64,000 bases of DNA from Lutibacter sp. (GTDB lineage: Bacteria; Bacteroidota; Bacteroidia; Flavobacteriales; Flavobacteriaceae), in contig NZ_JAEINV010000001.1 of assembly GCF_016342705.1 (NCBI RefSeq), forward strand, positions 62,001 to 126,000. Reading direction: 5' to 3'. The position numbers and the translations under genes are program-made. Below, piece after piece: positions 56,565 through 64,000 of the stretch (within the stretch, counting starts at the first letter, position 1; each line of letters starts with the position of its first letter). A model generated the notes under the pieces. The model saw only the letters and a program-made list of their open reading frames with translations. It ran no database searches and was not told the origin of the DNA.

Positions 56565-58799
56565 TTACTGAATATTAATTGAAATTTCTTCAAAATTCCC
56601 TCTCGATGAATTACCAATTTTCAATACGTACTTTCCAGGTTCAATTAGCCATTTATTTTTTATTTCAGAATAATAAGCTAGTTCTTTTACTGGCAAAGTG
56701 ATTGTAATTATTTCAGAAGCACCACTTTTTACAAATACTTTTTTAAATCCTTTTAATTCTTGTGTAGCTCTTTCAACTTTTGAATCTGGATTGGAAACAT
56801 ACAATTGGGCAACTTCCTTTCCAGCAACATTTCCTATGTTTTTCATTTTGAAAGAAATTTCAATAAGGTTATTTATATTATATGTTTCTTTATTTGTTTT
56901 TAAATCAGAAATTTCAAAATTTGTATAGGATAATCCATAACCAAACGGATATAAAGGTTCAATGTTTTTAGTATCGAACCAACGGTAACCTACTAAAATT
57001 CCTTCTTTATAAGTCACAGTTTCATCCCCTGGAAAACTATTGGTTGCATGTGCCGGAGAATCTTCAATATTTTTGGGCATTGTCCAAGGTAATTTTCCTG
57101 ACGGATTTATAGTACCTAATAAAACATCAGCCAATACATTACCACCTTCAGAACCATTAAACCAGCTCCAAATCAAAGTTGAAGTCATTTTTTCTACTTC
57201 TTGCAAATCGAATGGAGCACCAGCAATCATCACCACAATGGTATTAGGGTTTACTTCCATTACCTTTTTAATTAGTTCTTCCTGTGCAAAAGGTAATTTT
57301 AAATTCATACGATCAGAAGCCTCTGTTTCATAATCACGATTTGAACCTGCAAAAATAATAGCCATATCCGAATTTTTTGCAGCTTCAATAGCTTCTTCTA
57401 ATTTTGTTGCATCTAATTTGTTTACAGGCAAAGGACCGTGTAAAGTAACTTCAGCTTTTTGGTCATTTTCGTTTTTAGAATATCTTTCTAAATACCCTTC
57501 AGCATAATTAATTTTCACATTTTCAGGTAATCTATTTTGAAGTCCTTCTAAAGGTGTTACCTCTCTCTTAGTTTTAACACCAGCTCCAAAACCACCCAAA
57601 GCATTTTTCTTTGTAGCATTATTTCCAATAACCGCAATAGACTTAACACCCTCTAAATTTAATGGGAGTGTATTTTTTTCATTTTTCAATAGAACCACAG
57701 ATTCTGCCGCAATATTGTAAGAATCTTGATAATGCGCCTCGGTTGCTAGACTTCCTTGGACTCTATTTTTACCATTAATTGCTTTTACTTGAAACAGCAC
57801 ATTTAAAATACGTTTTATATGCTTATCTATTTCAGCTTCAGAAATTTCACCCAATTTAAATGCTTCAATTAATTTATCTGCTAAAAAATACTCATTAAAT
57901 GATTTTGGAGTTCCCATTTCAATATCCAATCCGTTTTCTAATGATTTTACCGTGCTATGTACAGCAGCCCAATCTGAAACTACAACACCTTTAAACCCCC
58001 ATTCATTTCTCAAAATTTTATTTAACATTAAATCGTTTTCGCACAAATAATCACCTCTAAATTTGTTATAAGCGCCCATAACGCTATACGCATTTGCCTG
58101 AGTAATTGCAGCTTCAAAAGCTGGTAAATAAATTTCACGTAATGTTCTTTCATCCATTAAAACGTCAACAGTACCTCGGTTCGTTTCCTGATTGTTTGCA
58201 GCAAAATGTTTTATACAAGCCATTACATCGTTTTCTTGAATTCCCACAATAAATGGCACCGCTAATTTTTTGTTTAAGAAAGGGTCTTCAGTAAAATACT
58301 CATAAGTACGCCCTCCGAGGGGTGTTCTAATAATATTTATTGCAGGTGAAAGCAACATATCTTTACCACGCGCACGAGCTTCTTGCCCTACACTATTTCC
58401 GAATGTATACGATAGGTCCGGATTCCAAGTTGCGGCGACACTTCCTGCTGCTGGATAATAGGTTGCGTAATCGTTATCCCAACCTGCAGGTGCCCAGCTA
58501 TTTCTAGAAATTTCTTCTCTAATACCTAAAGGGCCATCAACCATTTTTAATTCTGGAATTCCTAAACGCTCAACACCTCCCGAAGAAAACATGGAATTAG
58601 CATGAAGCATTCCAATTTTTTCTTCAATTGTCATTAATGATATAAGGCTATCAATAGCATCATCAAATTCTGAGCTTATTGCAGTTCCCTGATATACATT
58701 GGTTGCTATTTTTTCAATGGTAGGCTTTTGTTCTTTTTTACAAGAAATTAATCCTATAACTAAAATTATAATTGTGATATAAATTGAATTTATTTTCAT
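56565..58799 (-). CDS. GH3 beta-glucosidase-like lipoprotein
   Basis: 744 residues. Signal MKINSIYITIIILVIGLISC (C20). The N-terminal barrel shows MVDGPLGIRE, HFAANNQETNRG and the nucleophile D276 in VVVSDWAAV. The second domain has AESVVLLKNEKNTLPL and AIIFAGSNRDYETEASDR. A fibronectin-like C-terminal domain (GKEVAQLYVSNPDSKVERATQELKGF) completes the standard three-domain form. Role inferred: removal of glucose from xyloglucan oligosaccharides after the alpha-xylosidase has cleared the xylose. The 15-base gap to GH5 places it in one message. Confidence 0.92.
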   Translation of the reverse strand: MKINSIYITIIILVIGLISCKKEQKPTIEKIATNVYQGTAISSEFDDAIDSLISLMTIEEKIGMLHANSMFSSGGVERLGIPELKMVDGPLGIREEISRNSWAPAGWDNDYATYYPAAGSVAATWNPDLSYTFGNSVGQEARARGKDMLLSPAINIIRTPLGGRTYEYFTEDPFLNKKLAVPFIVGIQENDVMACIKHFAANNQETNRGTVDVLMDERTLREIYLPAFEAAITQANAYSVMGAYNKFRGDYLCENDLMLNKILRNEWGFKGVVVSDWAAVHSTVKSLENGLDIEMGTPKSFNEYFLADKLIEAFKLGEISEAEIDKHIKRILNVLFQVKAINGKNRVQGSLATEAHYQDSYNIAAESVVLLKNEKNTLPLNLEGVKSIAVIGNNATKKNALGGFGAGVKTKREVTPLEGLQNRLPENVKINYAEGYLERYSKNENDQKAEVTLHGPLPVNKLDATKLEEAIEAAKNSDMAIIFAGSNRDYETEASDRMNLKLPFAQEELIKKVMEVNPNTIVVMIAGAPFDLQEVEKMTSTLIWSWFNGSEGGNVLADVLLGTINPSGKLPWTMPKNIEDSPAHATNSFPGDETVTYKEGILVGYRWFDTKNIEPLYPFGYGLSYTNFEISDLKTNKETYNINNLIEISFKMKNIGNVAGKEVAQLYVSNPDSKVERATQELKGFKKVFVKSGASEIITITLPVKELAYYSEIKNKWLIEPGKYVLKIGNSSRGNFEEISINIQ

Positions 58800-58825
58800 T
58801 TTTTTGTTTGAATTTTATTTTTTAA

Positions 58826-60415
58826 TTATTGTATTCTTAAGTTGAGAAGGTAAACATCATTTTCATTAATGTTAAAATACTTGATAAACTTACCTTTTAC
58901 GTCTATTTTTACCAACTCAGTTTTAATTGGTTCACCATTATTTTTTCGCTTTAATGCGTTTACTTCCTCTTTTGTAAGTTGACTTGGTTTGTCCATTGCT
59001 AAATACTCGGAATACGGATCATTTGCATTATAGCCTACTTTAAATATTTCTAATTTATAGGTACCCTTTTTAAGTCCTTCAACTTCAACTTTTAATTTTC
59101 CTTTTGGTTTTGAAGGCAAATCTTGTGCGTAATAGGTTTGATTGAGTTCTGTATCACCAGGATGCGTATTGGTAAAATCCCAAAAAAGTAATTGCATATC
59201 ACCATTTTCATTTTTGCTTGCCCAAGAAGATGTATCTGCGTTTTTAAGTTCAGTTTTACCCAATTTGTTCATTAAATAATAAGAAAAATAGGCCGATTTT
59301 TTAATTCCTTGAGTGTTCAACAATCCGAAACCACCATGAAAAGGAGTAAATCTCGGACCAGCTTCTTCAAAAATATCAGTAAAAACCCAATAAGACATAG
59401 AGTTAGCAGCATCTCCTACTTGTTTTAGTTTTTGAAGAATATATGCTGCAGAATGATAACTATCGTGAATTGGATCTGCAGGTGTGTATGAAGAACTCCA
59501 TTCGGTATAATGTAATTCTAGATTTGGTTTTGTTGAATTTGAAATTTGTTTACGGGAATTTATAACATCACCACTTACACTAGAATCTTCTTTACTTAAT
59601 ATTGTACCGGAAGTACCAAATTCATCTAAATAACCGTGCTTAACACCGTAAGTATGCGTTGAAATAAAATTAATTGGAACATTAGCATTTTCGCAAAATT
59701 CAATAGTTTCTGGAACCCATCCAGCTCCCGCAGTTGCAGGTCCACCAACTTTGTATTCAGAATTTACATTTTTTATAGCATTCGCAGTATATTCATATAA
59801 TTTAAAATATTCTTCTTGTGTTCCTGTCCAAAATCCGGGTGTTAAATTTGGCTCATTCCAAACTTCAAAATACCAAGATTTAACTTCTTTAGCGCCATAT
59901 CTTTCTGTAAAATGAGTTGTTAAATTTCTTATTAAGGCTCCCCATTTTTCATAATCTTTTGGTGGAGTTACATTTCCTTTCCACCAAAAAATTGTTTCAT
60001 GGCCACTTGCTAAAGCAGATGGCATAAATCCTAGTTCAACAAAAGGTTTCATGTTAATACTTAAAATAAAATCATAAAGTGCATCAATATATTGATAATT
60101 ATATTTTGGCTTTCCTTTTTCATCTTCACTATAAACACCCATATCATCGGATAGTAAGCCGTGCATTCTAATGTATTTGAAATCACATTCGTTTTTTACC
60201 AATGCTAATTGTTGCTGCCAATCTGCCCGCAATCCTTCATTTGCTCTTCCTGCTCCAATACATTCCTTAAACATCGTATTTAAATCTCCAGCAGCATTAT
60301 TAAAATCTATTTTTATAGTTCTATAATAATTGTTTGATGAAATTTCCGTTTGTGATTTTATTGTTTGAATAAAAAGGCAGCTTATAATTGTTATAAAGAA
60401 TAGAAACTGTTTCAT
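58826..60415 (-). CDS. GH39-like beta-xylosidase
   Basis: 529 residues with a signal peptide (MKQFLFFITIISCLFIQTIKSQ). GH39 residues are the acid/base E188 in FEVWNEPN and the nucleophile E305 in LHYTEWSSSY, together with KYIRMHGLLSDDMGVY and KPFVELGFMPS. Beta-xylosidase is the main activity, but other GH39 enzymes cleave alpha-L-arabinosides or beta-glucosides. GH39 is not a standard part of xyloglucan loci, so either side chains with beta-linked pentose or a mixed hemicellulose substrate is implied. Confidence 0.88.
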   Translation of the reverse strand: MKQFLFFITIISCLFIQTIKSQTEISSNNYYRTIKIDFNNAAGDLNTMFKECIGAGRANEGLRADWQQQLALVKNECDFKYIRMHGLLSDDMGVYSEDEKGKPKYNYQYIDALYDFILSINMKPFVELGFMPSALASGHETIFWWKGNVTPPKDYEKWGALIRNLTTHFTERYGAKEVKSWYFEVWNEPNLTPGFWTGTQEEYFKLYEYTANAIKNVNSEYKVGGPATAGAGWVPETIEFCENANVPINFISTHTYGVKHGYLDEFGTSGTILSKEDSSVSGDVINSRKQISNSTKPNLELHYTEWSSSYTPADPIHDSYHSAAYILQKLKQVGDAANSMSYWVFTDIFEEAGPRFTPFHGGFGLLNTQGIKKSAYFSYYLMNKLGKTELKNADTSSWASKNENGDMQLLFWDFTNTHPGDTELNQTYYAQDLPSKPKGKLKVEVEGLKKGTYKLEIFKVGYNANDPYSEYLAMDKPSQLTKEEVNALKRKNNGEPIKTELVKIDVKGKFIKYFNINENDVYLLNLRIQ

Positions 60416-60437
60416 TGACTTTTATTTTTATATAGTT

Positions 60438-60473
60438 TTCTGCGTTATTTTAAAAGTTAAAAATAACGCAGAA
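60438..60473. repeat. Intercistronic stem-loop between GH97 and GH39
   Basis: A perfect 14-base stem (TTCTGCGTTATTTT, 60438-60451, with 60460-60473) and 8-base loop, in the 69-base gap between two genes of one operon. There is no T-run after it on the minus strand, so it is not a typical terminator. Confidence 0.7.
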
Positions 60474-60484
60474 TAAAATGAGTT

Positions 60485-62485
60485 TTATAATTTTTTAAAT
60501 CTTATTGCAGTTCCGCCACCTTCGCCAAGGTTAAGTTTTAAAGTGTCGGTTGATTTAACTTCTTTGGTTGTTATAGCAACTTTAGTTGCATTTGTATTCC
60601 AAGTTGTTCCAACTTCATCAGCATAAATTTGAGCTTCATAAGTAGTATTAGCATCTAAGAAAGATAAATCAATATCAAAAGATCTACTTTCTTCATTTGT
60701 TAAACTTCCTAAATACCAATCTTCGCTATGTTTATCTTTACGCACAGTAGTAATATATTCAGCAATTTCTGCATTTAAAACTTTAGTATCTTGCCAATCT
60801 ACTGGCACATCTTGTAAAAATTTGAAAGCAGGATTTCCATCATAGTTTTCAGGTAAATCTGCTAACATTTGAATAGGAGCGTAGAAAACTACGTATAAAG
60901 CCAATTGTTTTGCTGCCGTTGTATGCACATCTCTACCTTCATAACCTTGTTTAATTTCAACATCTAAAACGCCAGGTGTAAAATCCATTGGACCAGCAAG
61001 TAATCTTGTAAATGGCAAAGTAGCTGTATGACTTGGCGGATTTCCATCACTCCAAGCATTGTATTCTTGTCCCCGAGCTCCTTCGCGAGCCATCATATTT
61101 GGATACGTTCTTCGTTCTCCAGTATCTTTTATTGGTTCGTGGAAATTAACAGTTAAATGGTATTTTACTGCATTTTCTAGTACAGCTCTGTAATAATTTA
61201 CACCAAATTGTCCGTGATGCCACTCTTTCATATTTAAGCGAGAACCAACTTGTCCAATTTTAACATCGTGAATTCCAACTTTTTCATATAAAGCCATTCC
61301 TTCATCAATTTGAGCTAAATAATTGATAATATTTGAACCTGTTTCGTGATACCCAATAATACTAACTCCATTTTCTTTGGCATAATCAGTTACTTTTTTA
61401 AGATCGAAATTATCTGCTTCCTGTGTAAAACTAAATTGATGCATGGCGTTTTCATACCAAGCTGGAGTCCAACCTTTATTCCAACCTTCAATTAATAAAT
61501 GATCAATTCCAAATTTTTTGCAATAATCAATATATTCAAAAGCATGTTTTGTAGTTGCTCCTTGAATAGGGCTTTCCCAAAAAGAATATTTACCAATATG
61601 CATTCCCCACCAAATACCTAAATATTTATGAGGTTTAATCCAACTTGTATCTTCAATTTTATTTGGGTCGTTTAAGTTTAAAATTAGTGCAGAAGTTATT
61701 AAATCTGCTGGTTTATCAGCTATTTGTAAGGTTCTCCAAGGCGTTGTAAAACTACCATTTGTTTTTACTTTATCACCATCTGCCCAAGGAACTAGATTGC
61801 TTTTTAGAGAAGTACCATTGGTTCTTTCTAACGTCATACTTGCAAAATCTTTTAAATTTGCTTCGTGAAAACTTAAGGATAATCCACTTTTACTTTTTAT
61901 TGTTAATGGCGTATGAACAGTATCTAAAGTGCTCACAGGTGATTTAGTAGTTAAATATTCATATCTATTATCTTGATATGCACCAATCCACCAAGCATCT
62001 CCATCGTCTTTTAAATTGAACTGTGTTAACTCATCCATAATAAAAATACTGTCTTTTCCTTGTTCTGGATATATATATCTAAGCGCAATACCATCATCAA
62101 AAGCTCTAAACTGAACTTCTAAATTTCTTTTACTTTCTGATTTTTCTTGTAATAAAACAGATAATTGATTGTAATTATTTCTGATTTGGTTTTTCTCACC
62201 CCAAACAGGTTCCCAAGTTTCATTAAAAGAAGTTGTATCAATTTTAATTACTTCAAAGTTTGAACTTAGAGAGTCATTATTTTTAAATACAAACCCTAAT
62301 TTTGAAGGAGAAAGAACAGTAATATCACTATGTGAAACACCATAAAATGGTTTGCCGTCAATCAGTTCAAAAGTGATCTTGTTTTTTTGATTTGGAGACT
62401 TTAATTCTTGTGAAACATTTTTAGGTTGTTGGCTACAAGAGATTAAAAATAGCAGCAAAAATGCGGTTGAAAATTGTTTTAACAT
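60485..62485 (-). CDS. GH97, inverting type (alpha-glucosidase, SusB-like)
   Basis: 666 residues from the ATG at 62485, which gives a lipoprotein signal MLKQFSTAFLLLFLISC. An earlier ATG at 62542 would overlap the GH31 gene. The barrel has VKIGQVG with G411 where the retaining enzymes have their nucleophilic Asp, and E450 in NFHEPIKDTGERRTYPNMM, as in SusB. This suggests an inverting alpha-glucosidase, unlike the other GH97 at 45335. Its substrate within a xyloglucan locus is unclear, since xyloglucan has no alpha-glucose. Confidence 0.9.
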   Translation of the reverse strand: MLKQFSTAFLLLFLISCSQQPKNVSQELKSPNQKNKITFELIDGKPFYGVSHSDITVLSPSKLGFVFKNNDSLSSNFEVIKIDTTSFNETWEPVWGEKNQIRNNYNQLSVLLQEKSESKRNLEVQFRAFDDGIALRYIYPEQGKDSIFIMDELTQFNLKDDGDAWWIGAYQDNRYEYLTTKSPVSTLDTVHTPLTIKSKSGLSLSFHEANLKDFASMTLERTNGTSLKSNLVPWADGDKVKTNGSFTTPWRTLQIADKPADLITSALILNLNDPNKIEDTSWIKPHKYLGIWWGMHIGKYSFWESPIQGATTKHAFEYIDYCKKFGIDHLLIEGWNKGWTPAWYENAMHQFSFTQEADNFDLKKVTDYAKENGVSIIGYHETGSNIINYLAQIDEGMALYEKVGIHDVKIGQVGSRLNMKEWHHGQFGVNYYRAVLENAVKYHLTVNFHEPIKDTGERRTYPNMMAREGARGQEYNAWSDGNPPSHTATLPFTRLLAGPMDFTPGVLDVEIKQGYEGRDVHTTAAKQLALYVVFYAPIQMLADLPENYDGNPAFKFLQDVPVDWQDTKVLNAEIAEYITTVRKDKHSEDWYLGSLTNEESRSFDIDLSFLDANTTYEAQIYADEVGTTWNTNATKVAITTKEVKSTDTLKLNLGEGGGTAIRFKKL

Positions 62486-62501
62486 TTTAATCAAAATAAA
62501 A

Positions 62502-64000
62502 TTATTTAATTGTTGAAATTTTAAATTTAGTGTTGCCTTCAAGAGGATTATTTACCAATTCAAATGAATTCCCTTTTTTAACAACCTCTAAATTGTATAA
62601 ATTAGTGTTATTAGGCACATACAATTTACAACTAGCTGTTGTTGCATCTGCAGCAAATACTTTTAATTCTAAAGAGCTCCAATCCATATCTTTTGTAGAT
62701 TGAGCTAATTTAATATGAGGTAAAATTGTTCCATTTTTAACCAACATAATAATTGGAATATCACCAGCTTTAATTGAATGCCAGCCACCTTCATAAATTT
62801 TATTAGTTTGGTAGTCTATCCATTTTCCTTTTGGTAAATACACATTTCTTTCAGTACCATTTTCAAATAATGGAGCAACTAAAATATCCGAACCAAATAA
62901 GTATTGATCATCAACTAACCAAGAACCCGGATCGTTTGGAAATTCAACAAACATGGCTCTTAACATTGGTAAGCCTTTTTCAGATGCGTCTTTTGCCTGT
63001 CCATATATATAAGGCATTAACTGATAACGTAAATTATCAGCATTTCTAAAATCTACTAAGAATTCTTTGCTATATTCCCAAGGTTCAGTTGGTGGTTCAC
63101 CGTGACTACGAACGTGTGAAGTTAACATTCCAAATGGAGTCCATCTTCTATATAAATCTTCAGGCGATTTTGTAACAAAACCACCCACGTCATGACTCCA
63201 AAAAGTAAATCCAGACAAACCAAACGATAAGCCACCTCTTAAAGTTGCTGCCATTGCAGTATTTGTAGTTGCAGCATCTCCACCCCAATGTAAAGGATAT
63301 CTCTGACTTCCAGACCAAGCGCTTCTTGCCCAAATAATAGAGTTTCCTGTAACTTCTTTTGTGATTTCAGAAACAGCTTTGTTATATCTTAGTGGAAATA
63401 AATTGTGTTCGTAAAAACCAGTTTTTCCATTGTTGAATATTCCTGTGGCGGGAGCTGCTTCTCCAAAATCAACTTTTATAACGCCTACACCTTGTTTTAA
63501 AAGAGATGCTATTTTATTTTGATACCAAGTTACCGTTTCAGGATTTGTAAAATCTAAAGTAGCATCTTCATAAGGGATATTTCCTTTTCTATCTTTTACA
63601 GCTAACCCTTTTTCAATAATTTCATTAAACAACGTATTTCTTGGCGTAAAATAAGGTAATTGCCATAAACAAACATTAAATCCGTCTTCTTTCATATCAG
63701 CAATCATATCAATAGGATCGTTAAATCTGTTTTTAGAGAATTCGTAATTACATCTCCAATCTGTTTCAAACCAACCGGTATCAAAATGAATTACATCACT
63801 TGGAATTTTATATTTTCTTAAATTTTTTGCGATTTCTCGTCCTTCTGTTTCAGAAAAATAAGTGATTCTACTCATCCAAAAACCAAATGACCAAAGTGGT
63901 GGCATTTCAGCTTTTCCAGTTAAATCGGTATATTCATCTAAAATATCTTTTGGTTCACCAATAAATACAAATAAATCGGCCTCATCATCACCAATCATCA
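62502..64000 (-). CDS. GH31 alpha-xylosidase-like (partial; 5' end beyond the window)
   Basis: The frame is open to the window edge, so the N-terminal beta domain is missing; 499 residues of the catalytic part and C-terminus are present. Seen are PPLWSFGFWMSRITYFSE, the nucleophile in GVIKVDFGEAAP (codon 63468-63470), WARSAWSGSQRYPLHWGGDA with the acid/base Asp (codon 63276-63278), and the C-terminal beta domains. VDFGE is the YicI-like form of GH31 that acts as an alpha-xylosidase, which fits xyloglucan. It is the first gene of the minus-strand operon inside this window. Confidence 0.92.
   Translation of the reverse strand, partial: MIGDDEADLFVFIGEPKDILDEYTDLTGKAEMPPLWSFGFWMSRITYFSETEGREIAKNLRKYKIPSDVIHFDTGWFETDWRCNYEFSKNRFNDPIDMIADMKEDGFNVCLWQLPYFTPRNTLFNEIIEKGLAVKDRKGNIPYEDATLDFTNPETVTWYQNKIASLLKQGVGVIKVDFGEAAPATGIFNNGKTGFYEHNLFPLRYNKAVSEITKEVTGNSIIWARSAWSGSQRYPLHWGGDAATTNTAMAATLRGGLSFGLSGFTFWSHDVGGFVTKSPEDLYRRWTPFGMLTSHVRSHGEPPTEPWEYSKEFLVDFRNADNLRYQLMPYIYGQAKDASEKGLPMLRAMFVEFPNDPGSWLVDDQYLFGSDILVAPLFENGTERNVYLPKGKWIDYQTNKIYEGGWHSIKAGDIPIIMLVKNGTILPHIKLAQSTKDMDWSSLELKVFAADATTASCKLYVPNNTNLYNLEVVKKGNSFELVNNPLEGNTKFKISTIK

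Overview
The window is AT-rich DNA (roughly one third G+C by eye) from a Bacteroidetes genome, most likely a Flavobacteriaceae member. The support is a SusC/SusD pair, lipoprotein signals of the type LxxC, TAnnTTTG promoter boxes, no clear Shine-Dalgarno sequences, and housekeeping genes of flavobacterial type (DUF4254, DUF4252, THC0290_0291-like and S9 peptidase genes).

Bases 1-16.4 kb are core genome with one accessory piece. A probable type II restriction-modification pair (40-1695) overlaps a DUF4254 gene. It is followed by a frameshifted DUF4252 lipoprotein gene, outer-membrane proteins, an ArsC/Spx-like protein, a DinB-like protein, an Ig-like lipoprotein, comF, a coiled-coil membrane protein, glyS, an S9 peptidase, der, a small membrane protein and era. 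An initiator tRNA-Met gene (16376-16448) ends this part, and an integrase remnant lies directly behind it.

Bases 17.5-47.3 kb form an L-arabinose/arabinan module. It holds transketolase and a small transaldolase, a NUDIX-type AraR-like regulator, and a SusCD-led operon with two GH51, four GH43, one GH127 and a GPH sugar symporter. A second operon carries araB-araD-araA-mutarotase-SSS symporter. A DODA-type dioxygenase and a retaining-type GH97 follow. Four copies of a palindrome, AAGTGT-N7-ACACTT with at most one mismatch in the half-sites, stand before tkt, susC, araB and the GH97 gene. They outline a regulon: outer-membrane capture of arabinan, extracellular and periplasmic cutting, two import routes, isomerase/kinase/epimerase conversion to xylulose-5-phosphate, and entry to the pentose phosphate pathway.

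Bases 48.2-64 kb are a minus-strand operon, cut by the window end, that looks like a xyloglucan locus: GH31 alpha-xylosidase, inverting-type GH97, GH39, GH3, BACON-GH5 (subfamily 4-like), GH42, GH29, a CE20-like sialate/xyloglucan O-acetylesterase and GH27. Its transporter genes, if present, would lie beyond base 64000.

The main structural surprise is at the seams. The 3' 43 bases of the tRNA-Met region recur exactly, in inverted orientation, at 47953-47995. Each copy is followed by a terminator-like hairpin and then by the N-terminus of a related tyrosine integrase. The whole arabinose module is therefore bracketed by inverted integration scars.
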